A stretch of DNA of 64,000 bases from Roseicyclus mahoneyensis. Its GTDB lineage: Bacteria; Pseudomonadota; Alphaproteobacteria; Rhodobacterales; Rhodobacteraceae. The notes below the pieces were generated by a model. The model did not search any database. It saw only the letters and a program-made list of their open reading frames with translations, and was not told the origin of the DNA. Each line of letters starts with the position of its first letter. Position 1 is the stretch's first letter. The position numbers were made by a program, and so were the translations under genes. Shown piece after piece: positions 40,828 to 49,448 of the stretch. The DNA lies in contig NZ_QGGW01000008.1 in the NCBI RefSeq assembly GCF_003148775.1, positions 62,001-126,000 of the forward strand, in the 5' to 3' direction.

Positions 40828-41760
40828 ATGAAGATCGCCTTTCAGATGGACCCGATCGGGTCGGTCAATATCGACGCCGACAGCACGTTCCGCCTCGCCG
40901 AAGAGGCGCAGGCGCGCGGCCACCAGATGTGGGTCTATACGCCCGATCACCTGAGCTACCGCGAGGGGCGGATCATGGCGCGCGCCCAGAGCGTCAAGGT
41001 GCAAAGGGTGAAGGGCGACCATGCCCGGCTTGGTGCGGTCGAGGATCTGGATCTGGCCAAAGTCGATGTCGTCTGGTTGCGGCAAGACCCGCCCTTTGAC
41101 ATGGGCTACATCACCACGACACATCTGCTGGACCGCTTGAAGGGCAAGACCCTCGTGGTCAATGACCCGTTCTGGGTAAGGAACTGTCCCGAAAAGCTGC
41201 TGGTGCTCGATTTCCCTGACCTGACGCCGCCCACGACCATCGCGCGCGACCTGTCGGTGCTGCGGGAGTTCAAGGACCGGCACGGCGACATCATCCTCAA
41301 GCCGCTCTACGGCAATGGCGGCGCGGGGGTGTTCCGGCTGACCGACAGCGACCGCAACCTCAATTCCTTGCACGAGCTGTTCACCGGCATGAACCGTGAG
41401 CCACTGATCGCACAGAAATTCCTGCCCGACGTGGCGGCGGGCGACAAGCGGATCATCCTTGTCGACGGGGAGGCCGTGGGCGCGATCAACCGGGTGCCGG
41501 CGGTGGGCGAGACGCGGTCGAACCTGCATGTCGGCGGGCGCGCGGAAAAGATCGGCATGACAGCGCGCGAGCACGAGATTTGCGCCGCCATTGGCCCGCG
41601 TCTCAAGGAGATGGGGCAGGTGTTCGTCGGCATCGACGTGATCGGTGGCTACCTGACCGAGATCAACGTGACCTCGCCCACCGGCATCCAGGAGCTGGAG
41701 CGGTTCGACGGCATCAATGTCGCGGGCAAGATCTGGGAGGCGATCGAGGGCAAGCTCTAG
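40828..41760 (+). CDS. gshB: Glutathione synthetase
   Basis: A 310-residue ATP-grasp ligase that adds glycine to gamma-glutamylcysteine. Features are [40 protein letters not shown], the glycine loop [14 protein letters not shown] and the metal site [16 protein letters not shown]. Length is normal. Its TAG stop lies in a CTAG shared with the stop of the convergent comM gene. Confidence 0.97.
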   Translation: MKIAFQMDPIGSVNIDADSTFRLAEEAQARGHQMWVYTPDHLSYREGRIMARAQSVKVQRVKGDHARLGAVEDLDLAKVDVVWLRQDPPFDMGYITTTHLLDRLKGKTLVVNDPFWVRNCPEKLLVLDFPDLTPPTTIARDLSVLREFKDRHGDIILKPLYGNGGAGVFRLTDSDRNLNSLHELFTGMNREPLIAQKFLPDVAAGDKRIILVDGEAVGAINRVPAVGETRSNLHVGGRAEKIGMTAREHEICAAIGPRLKEMGQVFVGIDVIGGYLTEINVTSPTGIQELERFDGINVAGKIWEAIEGKL

Positions 41761-43298
41761 GCTGTGCTCGATCCGATCAGGCGGTAGCCCAGCGCCTCGG
41801 CGATATGGGGCGTCGCCACCCTTGCGTCACCTTCCAGATCCGCGATGGTGCGCCCCAGCCGCAAGATGCGGTGATAGCCGCGCGCGGTCAGTCTGAAGCG
41901 GTCGGCGGCCTTGAGCAAAAAGGCCTTTCCCTCCGCATCGGGGGTGGCGATTTCGTCAAGCAGCGCGCCCTCGGCATCGGCGTTGACGCGCGCGCCCGAT
42001 CCCAGTGCTGCGAAACGGTCGGCCTGCACCCGGCGGGCGCGGCCCACGCGGGCGGCGATATCGGCGCTTTTCTCGCCATTCGCGGGCAGGTCGAGGTCGG
42101 CGTAGGCCACCGGCGGCACCTCCAGCCGCAGGTCGAACCGGTCCATGAGCGGCCCCGAGATGCGCCCCATGTAATCGTCGCCGCAGAGCGGCGCGCGCCC
42201 GCAGGCCTGCGCGGCGTCGTAAAGCTGCCCGCAGCGGCAGGGGTTGGCGGCGGCCACCAGCAAGAAGCGGCAGGGGTAGGTGACATGGGCATTGGCGCGC
42301 GCCACCACGACATCGCCGGTCTCGATCGGTTGGCGCAGGGTTTCGAGTACCGCGCGGGGGTATTCGGGAAACTCGTCAAGGAAGAGCACGCCGTTATGCG
42401 CAAGGCTGATCTCGCCCGGTTTGGCGCCGCGCCCGCCGCCGACGATGGCGGCCATGGAGGCCGTGTGATGCGGGGCGCGATAAGGCCGCGTGCGGGAGAT
42501 GCCCCCCTCGGTCATCAGGCCCGCGAGCGAGTGGATCATTGAGGTTTCCAGCGCCTCGGGCGCCGAAAGCGGCGGCAAAAGGCCCGGCATGCGGGCAGCC
42601 AGCATCGATTTTCCCGACCCGGGCGAGCCCACCATCAAAAGGTGATGGCGTCCCGCTGCGGCGATTTCCAGCGCGCGTTTCGCCCGTTCCTGCCCACGCA
42701 CTTCGGAGAGGCATTTGAGATGCGCCTCCGCCGTCACCTCGCCCGGGCGGGCAGGGTCCAGCGGCGCGCGGTCGGTCAGGTGGCCGATCAGCTCGGCCAG
42801 GCTGCGCGCGGCGAAGACCGGCGTGGCGCCGACCCATGCCGCCTCGGCCCCGCACCCTTGCGGACAATAGAGCACACGACCGTCCTCGCCCGCCGCCAGC
42901 GCCGTGGGCAGGGCGCCGATGACAGCGACCAAGGTGCCGTCAAGCGACAATTCCCCCAGAGCCATGGCCGTTTCGACCCGTTCGCGTGGAATGATGTCGA
43001 GCGCCGCCAGCAGCGCCAGCGCGATAGGCAGGTCGAAATGCGACCCTTCCTTGGGCAGATCAGCGGGCGACAGATTGATCGTGATCCGCTTGGAGGGCAG
43101 CGCGATGGCCATGGCCGAAAGCGCGGTGCGCACCCGCTCGCGCGCCTCGCTGACGGCCTTGTCGGGCAGACCGACGACGGAAAAGGCCGGGATGCCCGGC
43201 GTCACCGCGCATTGCACCTCGACCCGGCGCGCCTCGAGCCCCTCGAAGGCGACGGTGTGGATGCGGGACAGGCTTTCGGGGCGGGCGGCGTCGAACAT
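41757..43298 (-). CDS. comM: YifB/ComM family Mg-chelatase-like AAA+ ATPase
   Basis: A 513-residue AAA+ protein. An N-terminal Lon-like domain ([19 protein letters not shown]) precedes the ATPase with Walker [17 protein letters not shown] and Walker [12 protein letters not shown] four-Cys zinc-like segment ([21 protein letters not shown]) is present. ComM is a helicase that aids branch migration in natural transformation. It starts just before a GST gene on the same strand. Confidence 0.94.
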   Translation of the reverse strand: MFDAARPESLSRIHTVAFEGLEARRVEVQCAVTPGIPAFSVVGLPDKAVSEARERVRTALSAMAIALPSKRITINLSPADLPKEGSHFDLPIALALLAALDIIPRERVETAMALGELSLDGTLVAVIGALPTALAAGEDGRVLYCPQGCGAEAAWVGATPVFAARSLAELIGHLTDRAPLDPARPGEVTAEAHLKCLSEVRGQERAKRALEIAAAGRHHLLMVGSPGSGKSMLAARMPGLLPPLSAPEALETSMIHSLAGLMTEGGISRTRPYRAPHHTASMAAIVGGGRGAKPGEISLAHNGVLFLDEFPEYPRAVLETLRQPIETGDVVVARANAHVTYPCRFLLVAAANPCRCGQLYDAAQACGRAPLCGDDYMGRISGPLMDRFDLRLEVPPVAYADLDLPANGEKSADIAARVGRARRVQADRFAALGSGARVNADAEGALLDEIATPDAEGKAFLLKAADRFRLTARGYHRILRLGRTIADLEGDARVATPHIAEALGYRLIGSSTA

Positions 43299-43349
43299 GG
43301 TTAACCGCTACGCCAGAGGCGTTACCGAATCGTAAACGACGCGGTGCGG

Positions 43350-44042
43350 TCAGGCGTCGGGTGGCGCGATCGGAAAGGCGCGCCGCGGCAGGCCCATCTC
43401 GTAGGTGGGTTGCTCGGGGCCGTCGGTCTGGCCCAGCGCACGCCAGAGGCGCAGCGGACCATGATCGAGATGCGCATCGACATAGCCGCGCGCGCGGTTC
43501 GAGACCGGTAGCCCGTAGCCGGCGATGCGCATGGCGACGGGGGCATAGAAGGCATCGGCGAGCGTGTAGTCCCCAAACAGGAAGGGCCCTCCGGATCGGT
43601 CGAGCGCCGAGGTCCAGAGCGTCTCGATCCGGGCAAGGTCTGCCAGGACCGCCTCGGACGGCGTGACCCCTTCCCAGGCGGTGCGCAGGTTCATCGGGCA
43701 GGCGCCGCGCAGGGCCGAAAAGCCGGAATGCATTTCGGCGATCATGCTTTGGGCGCGGGCACGTTCGACCGAGTCCGCGGGCAGCAGCCCACGGTCGGGA
43801 AAGGCCTCGGACAGGTGCCAGGCGATGGCGATCGTGTCGGTCAGCAGGCCACCGCCGGGCGTGCGGACGGCCGGCACGGTGCGCAGCCCGGGGGCAAAGA
43901 CGTGGCGATCTTGCGCGAACTCGGGTCGATACATGATCGTGGCCTGCACCCGCACCGGGATGTCGAAGGCCGCAAAGGACAGCCAGCCGCGCAAGGACCA
44001 GCTGGAATAGGATCGGTCACCGATGAGGATGTCGTATGTCAT
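43350..44042 (-). CDS. Glutathione S-transferase family protein
   Basis: A 230-residue GST-like protein. The thioredoxin-fold N-terminal half has GDRSYSSWSLRGWLSFAAFD, with a Ser-rich active loop, and a later TDTIAIAWHLSEAFP. An all-helical C-terminal domain follows (FGDYTLADAFYAPVAMRI). The substrate is unknown. I start at ATG 44042 (MTYDIL); ATG 44051 adds three residues. It diverges from rpoH. Confidence 0.88.
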   Translation of the reverse strand: MTYDILIGDRSYSSWSLRGWLSFAAFDIPVRVQATIMYRPEFAQDRHVFAPGLRTVPAVRTPGGGLLTDTIAIAWHLSEAFPDRGLLPADSVERARAQSMIAEMHSGFSALRGACPMNLRTAWEGVTPSEAVLADLARIETLWTSALDRSGGPFLFGDYTLADAFYAPVAMRIAGYGLPVSNRARGYVDAHLDHGPLRLWRALGQTDGPEQPTYEMGLPRRAFPIAPPDA

Positions 44043-44239
44043 GGAGGGCATCGCACCCGGATCGGCCGGATCAGTCAATCGCGAATTCGTGATCTGCCCC
44101 ATCAGCCAGCAAAATCGGGCCTGACGGCGCCGTGTCGGAATTTTCTGTCCTGCAAAGTGAACCGAACGGTCTTTCGCTGCGTAACGGATATGAAACGCTC
44201 TGTGAAAAGGCGTTCGCAACACCAACCGGGGGGTGCAAC

Positions 44240-45121
44240 ATGGCACTTGATATGGGTGGAGACCACAGCCTCAGCCGCCGCGCGATGCGGGCGGAACTTC
44301 TGGATGCCGAGACCGAATTGAAACTGGCCTATGCGTGGCGCGACCAGCGCGACGAAGAGGCGCTGCATCGCCTGATCACCGCCTACATGCGCCTGGCGAT
44401 TTCCATGGCCGCCAAGTTCAAGCGTTATGGCGCCCCCATGAATGACCTGATCCAGGAGGCGGGGCTTGGCCTGATGAAGGCCGCCGACAAGTTCGACCCC
44501 GACCGTGGCGTGCGTTTTTCGACCTATGCCGTGTGGTGGATCAAGGCCTCGATCCAGGATTATGTGATGCGCAACTGGTCGATGGTGCGCACGGGTTCCA
44601 CCTCCAGCCAGAAATCCCTGTTCTTCAACATGCGCCGGGTGCAGGCGCGTCTTGAGCGTGAGGCGATGGCAGCAGGCCAGTCCCTCGACAAGCATCAGAT
44701 GCGCCAGATGATCGCGACAGAAGTGGGCGTTCCCCTGCATGATGTCGAGATGATGGAGGGCCGTCTTGCCGGATCGGACTATTCGCTGAATGCCACGCAA
44801 TCGGTCGATGACGAAGGGCGCGAATGGATCGACGCGCTGGAGGATACCAGCACGCAGGCCGCCGAGATCGTCGAGGAAGCCCATGACACCGAGCAGTTGC
44901 GCGACTGGCTGATCATCGCCATGCAGGCGCTGAACGACCGCGAACGCTTCATCGTGCGCGAGCGCAAGCTGCGCGAGGAGCCCCGCACGCTCGAAAGCCT
45001 TGGGGCCGAACTGGGCCTGTCCAAGGAACGGGTGCGCCAGCTCGAAGCCGCCGCCTTCGCCAAGATGCGCAAGACGCTCGAGGCGCAATCGAAGGAGGTC
45101 CGGTCATTCTTCGCCGCATGA
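44240..45121 (+). CDS. rpoH: RNA polymerase sigma-32-type factor (RpoH, probably the RpoHII paralogue)
   Basis: A 293-residue sigma factor. Region 2.1-2.4 includes AYMRLAISMAAKFKRYGAPM, DLIQEAGLGLMKAADKFDP and RFSTYAVWWIKASIQDYVMR. The RpoH box reads QKSLFFNMRRVQARLE. Region 4.2 is TLESLGAELGLSKERVRQLE. Rhodobacter carries two RpoH proteins; the divergent N-terminus and lack of neighbouring heat-shock genes fit RpoHII, which serves photo-oxidative stress, but this is inference. A GGGGGG run precedes the ATG at 44240. Confidence 0.92.
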   Translation: MALDMGGDHSLSRRAMRAELLDAETELKLAYAWRDQRDEEALHRLITAYMRLAISMAAKFKRYGAPMNDLIQEAGLGLMKAADKFDPDRGVRFSTYAVWWIKASIQDYVMRNWSMVRTGSTSSQKSLFFNMRRVQARLEREAMAAGQSLDKHQMRQMIATEVGVPLHDVEMMEGRLAGSDYSLNATQSVDDEGREWIDALEDTSTQAAEIVEEAHDTEQLRDWLIIAMQALNDRERFIVRERKLREEPRTLESLGAELGLSKERVRQLEAAAFAKMRKTLEAQSKEVRSFFAA

Positions 45122-45252
45122 TGCTTCACGCGCCGCTGGCCTTGCTGGCGGTGCTTTTCGCTTATTCGCTGGCAACCGCCTCGCCCGAGGCGAGCGGGCC
45201 TGTAACGGTTGACCGGCCCTTGGTCTTGATGACCTTCGCCGCCTTGCGCTGA
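45118..45252 (+). CDS. Possible 44-residue membrane peptide between rpoH and the ChaN-like gene
   Basis: The frame starts at the ATG that overlaps the rpoH stop (ATGATG) and ends three bases before the next gene. The peptide has one hydrophobic helix (APLALLAVLFAYSLATAS) and a short polar tail. The GAAGGAGG inside the rpoH end could serve as its ribosome-binding site. It is short and unrecognised, so it may only couple translation. Confidence 0.35.
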   Translation: MMLHAPLALLAVLFAYSLATASPEASGPVTVDRPLVLMTFAALR

Positions 45253-45255
45253 TCC

Positions 45256-46068
45256 GTGGGGCGGCTTTCCCTTGTGCTGCTGGGTGGTCTGGCCGCCTTT
45301 GCAACTGATGCCGCCGCGCAGGCGACGGCGCAAGACGTTGTGGCTGCGGCCGAAGGCGCGCAGATCGTCATCCTTGGCGAGGTGCATGACAACCCCGGTC
45401 ACCACGCGGTGCAGGCCGAGGTCATGGCAGGCCTTGGACCAAGTGCCATCGTGTTCGAGATGATCTCGGCCGAGGGTGCTGCGCGTGTGACGCCCGATGT
45501 TGCCACCGATCCCGTTCGTCTGGCCGATCTGCTGGATTGGGCCAACTCCGGCTGGCCGGATTTTGCATTCTACGCGCCGCTCTTTGCCTTCGGAGCAGAG
45601 GTTCCGATCTACGGGGCGCAGATTGACAGAAACGCAGCGCAGGGCGCATTCGCCGAGGGTGCGGCCGCCGTTTTCACGGGCGACGCGGCGCGTTTCGGGC
45701 TCGAGCAACCGCTTCCCGCCGAGGAGCAGGAGGCGCGTGAGGCCGAGCAGTTGGCGGCCCATTGCGACGCCTTGCCACCCGAAATCCTGCCCGGTTTCGT
45801 TGAGGCCCAGCGGCTGCGCGACGCGGCGCTGGCCGAAGCGGCGCTTGCGGCGCTGGCGGCGCATGGGGCCCCGGTCGTGATCATCACCGGAACTGGCCAC
45901 GCGCGCCGCGATTGGGGCGTGCCTGCGGTGCTGGCGGTGGCCGCCCCCGGAACGACGGTGTTTTCGCTTGGCCAGTTCGAGGTGGCGCCGCAAGGGGATG
46001 TTCCTTTCGATCTCTGGGCGCTGTCAGACCCGGTGGACCGGCCCGACCCCTGCGCGGGTTTTCGTTGA
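45256..46068 (+). CDS. ChaN-like (DUF399) heme/iron-related secreted protein
   Basis: A 270-residue protein with a signal peptide (RLSLVLLGGLAAFATDAAAQA). The ChaN/Tiki-like domain shows VILGEVHDNPGHHAVQAEVM, IVFEMISAEGA, and a C-terminal VVIITGTGHARRDWGVP. ChaN binds heme dimers in Campylobacter; the fold is shared with metalloprotease-like Tiki proteins. The start is a GTG at 45256. No lipobox is seen, so it is probably soluble in the periplasm. Confidence 0.85.
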   Translation: MGRLSLVLLGGLAAFATDAAAQATAQDVVAAAEGAQIVILGEVHDNPGHHAVQAEVMAGLGPSAIVFEMISAEGAARVTPDVATDPVRLADLLDWANSGWPDFAFYAPLFAFGAEVPIYGAQIDRNAAQGAFAEGAAAVFTGDAARFGLEQPLPAEEQEAREAEQLAAHCDALPPEILPGFVEAQRLRDAALAEAALAALAAHGAPVVIITGTGHARRDWGVPAVLAVAAPGTTVFSLGQFEVAPQGDVPFDLWALSDPVDRPDPCAGFR

Positions 46069-46131
46069 AAGAGATTGCCCTTGCCGGGGCGGGCCCCTAC
46101 GCTTTTCCCGCGTGGAACAAGGTGGGCCATC

Positions 46132-47328
46132 ATGCTGGCGGGCAAGCGGATTCTCCTCATTATCGGCGGCGGCATCGCGGCCTATAAATCGCTCGACCTG
46201 ATCCGGCGGCTGCGCGATCAGGGTGCCTCGGTCGTACCGGTGCTGACGCGGGCGGGCGAGGAATTCGTGACGCCGTTATCAGTTTCGGCGCTGGCAGGCG
46301 AAAAGGTCTATCGGGACCTTTTCGACCTGACCGACGAGGCCGAGATGGGCCATATTCAGCTTTCGCGCGCGGCCGAACTGGTGGTCGTCGCACCCGCGAC
46401 GGCCGATCTGATGGCCAAGATGGCCAACGGACATGCCAATGACCTTGCGTCCACCTTGCTGATGGCGACCGACAAGCGGGTGCTGATCGCACCCGCAATG
46501 AATGTCCGGATGTGGGAGCATCCGGCCACGCGTCGCAACCTTGCCACGCTGCAGGGCGACGGCGTGCTGGTGGTGGGGCCCAATGACGGTGCCATGGCCT
46601 GCGGCGAATTCGGGCCGGGGCGGATGGCTGAGGTGCCCGAGATCATGGCCGCCGTGGGGGCTGCGCTGACCGAGGGACCGCTCAAGGGGCGGCATGTTCT
46701 GGTGACGTCGGGCCCGACGCATGAACCGATCGACCCGGTGCGTTACATCGCCAACCGATCCTCGGGCGCGCAGGGGACTGCGATTGCGGCGGCGCTGCGC
46801 GATCTGGGGGCGAGGGTGACCTTCGTGACCGGGCCTGCAAGCGTGCCGCCGCCGGGTGGCGTCACCGTGGTGCGGGTGGAAACGGCGCAGGAGATGGCAG
46901 GCGTGGTCAAGGCGACCTTGCCGGTTGATGCGGCCGTCTTCGCAGCCGCGGTTGCCGACTGGCGCGTGGCCAATGCGGCCGGCCAGAAGATGAAGAAGGA
47001 CGGCACCGGCACATTGCCCATGCTCGAATTCGCGGAGAACCCCGACATTCTGGCGGGGGTGGCGCAGATGGGCGCCGGGCGGCCCCGGCTGGTCGTGGGC
47101 TTTGCCGCCGAGACCGAGACGGTGGAGGCCCACGCCACGGCCAAGCGCGCGCGCAAGGGTTGCGACTGGATCGTGGCCAATGACGTCTCGCCCGGCACGG
47201 GCATCATGGGCGGGTCCGAGAACGCGGTCGTGCTGATCACTGCCGACGGAGCCGAGGTTTGGCCGCGGATGGCCAAGCCCGAGGTGGCGCGGCGTCTGGC
47301 CGCGCGCATCGCGGCAGCCTTGGCCTAA
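46132..47328 (+). CDS. coaBC: Phosphopantothenoylcysteine decarboxylase / phosphopantothenate-cysteine ligase
   Basis: A 398-residue bifunctional flavoprotein of CoA synthesis. The CoaC half has GGGIAAYKSLDLIRRL, a conserved His in MGHIQLSRAAELVVVAPATA, and APAMNVRMWEHP. The CoaB half (from about 185) has VTSGPTHEPIDPVRYIANRS and AAVADWRV. The ATG at 46132 begins MLAGKRIL; the preceding bases overlap nothing. It is followed by dut, a pairing common in proteobacteria. Confidence 0.97.
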   Translation: MLAGKRILLIIGGGIAAYKSLDLIRRLRDQGASVVPVLTRAGEEFVTPLSVSALAGEKVYRDLFDLTDEAEMGHIQLSRAAELVVVAPATADLMAKMANGHANDLASTLLMATDKRVLIAPAMNVRMWEHPATRRNLATLQGDGVLVVGPNDGAMACGEFGPGRMAEVPEIMAAVGAALTEGPLKGRHVLVTSGPTHEPIDPVRYIANRSSGAQGTAIAAALRDLGARVTFVTGPASVPPPGGVTVVRVETAQEMAGVVKATLPVDAAVFAAAVADWRVANAAGQKMKKDGTGTLPMLEFAENPDILAGVAQMGAGRPRLVVGFAAETETVEAHATAKRARKGCDWIVANDVSPGTGIMGGSENAVVLITADGAEVWPRMAKPEVARRLAARIAAALA

Positions 47329-47348
47329 GCTTCCAGCGACGCATATGC

Positions 47349-47368
47349 ATATTTGGGGAAAGATGAAG
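47349..47368 (+). repeat. Rhodobacteraceae intergenic motif (ATATTT...AAGATGAAG)
   Basis: ATATTTGGGGAAAGATGAAG follows a perfect ATATGCATAT palindrome (47343-47352) in the coaBC-dut gap. I recognise ATATTT-N-AAAGATGAAG blocks as frequent between Rhodobacteraceae genes. Here the GAAG also contributes to the dut ribosome-binding site. Confidence 0.4.
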
Positions 47369-47376
47369 GGGGCGAT

Positions 47377-47844
47377 GTGGTCGTTCTGATCGAGGTTTCG
47401 CGCGAGGATTGGGCGGATCATGCCGTGGCCTTGCCCGATTACGCGACCGCCGGGGCGGCGGGCGCCGATCTGCGCGCGAACCTGCGGGCTGAGGATCGGC
47501 TTGTTGGGCTGTGGCTCAAGCCCGGGGCGCGGCTGCTGGTGCCCACAGGGCTGCGCGTGGCGATCCCGCCGGGATTCGAGATGCAGATCAGGCCGCGGTC
47601 GGGGCTGGCGTTGAAACATGGGGTGGGCCTGCCCAACAGTCCCGGGACGATCGACAGCGATTATCGCGGGCCGCTGGGGGTGATCTTGGTGAATTTCGGC
47701 GAGACGGCGTTTCGGGTGCGTCATGGCGCACGGATCGCGCAGGCGGTGGTGGCGCCGATGGTGGTGGCACGGTTCGAGGCGGTCGCGGGGCTGGACGCGA
47801 CAGCACGGGGCGCGGGCGGTTTCGGCTCCACCGGGGTGGGCTGA
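47377..47844 (+). CDS. dut: dUTP diphosphatase
   Basis: A 155-residue trimeric dUTPase that hydrolyses dUTP to dUMP. All five motifs are seen: [48 protein letters not shown] and GAGGFGSTG. The likely start is the GTG at 47377 ([10 protein letters not shown]) with GAAGGGGG upstream; a TTG at 47353 would add 8 residues. The stop overlaps the next ATG by one base. Confidence 0.95.
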   Translation: MVVLIEVSREDWADHAVALPDYATAGAAGADLRANLRAEDRLVGLWLKPGARLLVPTGLRVAIPPGFEMQIRPRSGLALKHGVGLPNSPGTIDSDYRGPLGVILVNFGETAFRVRHGARIAQAVVAPMVVARFEAVAGLDATARGAGGFGSTGVG

Positions 47845-48893
47845 TGCTGTTTGTTCTGATCCTTGCCGCGGGTCTGTGGGGGCTTGGCCATCTGATGAAG
47901 GCGCCCGTGCAGGCACGTCTCTACATGCTGGGTCTGTTGTATCTGGCGGTACTGGCGGTGCAGGTCGCCTTGCCACAAGGCAATGCGCTGCGCGCCACCG
48001 TCGGCGGATCGCTGGCGGAATGGCTGGTACTAGGCGTGCTGGTGGCGGTGGTGATCGGCTATCGCGCGGCTCTGGCGCGCGTCCGGGCGCGGGCCGAGAC
48101 GGTGGAGGCCGGGCGCGCCGTGCCGGTGGTGCAGCGCGGGTCCTTCGCCGACGAGGAACTGGAGCGCTACGCCCGCCACATCACGCTGCCCGAAATCGGC
48201 GGGACGGGACAGCGGGCGCTCAAGCAGGCGTCGGTTCTGGTGATCGGGGCGGGGGGGCTTGGCTCGCCCGCGATCCTCTATCTCGCGGCGGCGGGCGTCG
48301 GGCGGATCGGGGTTATCGACGCCGACAGCGTCAGCCTGTCGAACCTGCAGCGGCAGGTGATCCATACCGACGACCGGCAGGGCATGCCCAAGGTGTTCTC
48401 GGCCCAGAAAGCGGTAGGGGCGCTGAACCCCCGGATCGACCTGCGCCCCTACAACCGGATGTTGACGCCCGAGATCGCCGAGGGCCTATTCGCCGAATAC
48501 GACCTGATCCTCGACGGCACCGATGCCTTCGCCACCCGCGCCATGGTCAATGCAGCCGCAGTGGCGGCAGGCAGACCGGTGATCGCGGGGGCCATTTCGG
48601 CCTGGGAGGGGCAGGTGACGCTCTATGATCCGGCGGGTGGCGCGCCCTGCATGGCCTGCATATTTCCCAAGGCGCCCGCGCCGGGCCTGTCGGCGACCTG
48701 CGCCGAGACCGGGGTGATTGGCGCGCTTCCCGGTGTGATCGGCGCGATGATGGCGCTGGAGGCGGTAAAGGAGATCACGGGCGCGGGGCGAGGCCTGCGC
48801 GGGCGGATGGTGATCCATGACGCTCTGCATGCCGAGACCCGCGAGATCGCGGTCAAGCGTCGCCCCGATTGCCCGGTCTGCGGCGGCGATTGA
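47844..48893 (+). CDS. MoeB/ThiF/HesA-type adenylyltransferase with N-terminal membrane anchor
   Basis: A 349-residue protein. The first about 80 residues hold three hydrophobic helices (LFVLILAAGLWGLGHL, MLGLLYLAVLAVQVAL, AEWLVLGVLVAVVIGY). The E1-like domain starts near 105 (ELERYARHITLPEIG), with ATP loop VLVIGAGGLGSPAILYLAAA, SNLQRQVIHT, and paired CxxC motifs (PCMACIFP; CPVCGGD) for zinc. It should activate the C-terminal Gly of a MoaD/ThiS-like carrier for sulfur transfer. Classical MoeB is soluble and about 250 residues, so the membrane anchor is unusual. Confidence 0.88.
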   Translation: MLFVLILAAGLWGLGHLMKAPVQARLYMLGLLYLAVLAVQVALPQGNALRATVGGSLAEWLVLGVLVAVVIGYRAALARVRARAETVEAGRAVPVVQRGSFADEELERYARHITLPEIGGTGQRALKQASVLVIGAGGLGSPAILYLAAAGVGRIGVIDADSVSLSNLQRQVIHTDDRQGMPKVFSAQKAVGALNPRIDLRPYNRMLTPEIAEGLFAEYDLILDGTDAFATRAMVNAAAVAAGRPVIAGAISAWEGQVTLYDPAGGAPCMACIFPKAPAPGLSATCAETGVIGALPGVIGAMMALEAVKEITGAGRGLRGRMVIHDALHAETREIAVKRRPDCPVCGGD

Positions 48894-48956
48894 GGCCGGA
48901 TTGGACTTTTGCGCGGCGTGACCCAGATTTCCCTTACGTCAAGGGAGGACGCTGCC

Positions 48957-49391
48957 ATGAAACATCTTTTCACTGCCATTTTGCTTGCCACTGCTGTCCC
49001 CGCCTTCGGACAGGGCATGCCTGCGCCCGAGGGGGCGGAGGTCTATTTCATCAGCCTCGAGGACGGGGCCAGTGTCACGTCGCCGGTGACCGTGCAATTC
49101 GGTCTGTCGGGAATGGGCGTTGCGCCCGCTGGCACCGATGCGCCGAACACCGGGCACCACCACCTTTTGCTCAACCGGCCGCCGCTGGGCGAGGGGCCTG
49201 ACGGGGCGGAGGAGTTCCTGTACGGGCTGCCCGCCGATGACAACCACCGCCATTTCGGCGCGGGCCAGACCGAGGTCACGCTGGAGTTGCCCCCGGGCAG
49301 CCACACGCTGCAATTGGTGCTGGGGGACATGAACCATGTGCCTCATGATCCGCCGGTGGTCAGCCCGGTGATTACCATCACGGTGCAGTAA
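48957..49391 (+). CDS. DUF4399-type secreted protein
   Basis: A 144-residue periplasmic protein with a signal peptide (MKHLFTAILLATAVPAFGQG). The mature domain is a beta sandwich rich in His: GTDAPNTGHHHLLLNRPPLG, DDNHRHFGAGQTEVTLELPP and LVLGDMNHVPHDPPVVSP. The pattern fits DUF4399 proteins and suggests metal binding. An AAGGGAGG lies upstream. The role is unknown. Confidence 0.85.
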   Translation: MKHLFTAILLATAVPAFGQGMPAPEGAEVYFISLEDGASVTSPVTVQFGLSGMGVAPAGTDAPNTGHHHLLLNRPPLGEGPDGAEEFLYGLPADDNHRHFGAGQTEVTLELPPGSHTLQLVLGDMNHVPHDPPVVSPVITITVQ

Positions 49392-49448
49392 CCCCTCGTA
49401 GCCATGGGCCATGCGGCCTATCTATCGGGGCAAAGGAGATTTGCCCCG

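Noticed and set aside
44043-44239. RpoE- or RpoH-dependent promoter before rpoH
   Set aside because: I looked for TGATC...TA and CTTGAA...CAT-type pairs; nothing matched well enough to report.
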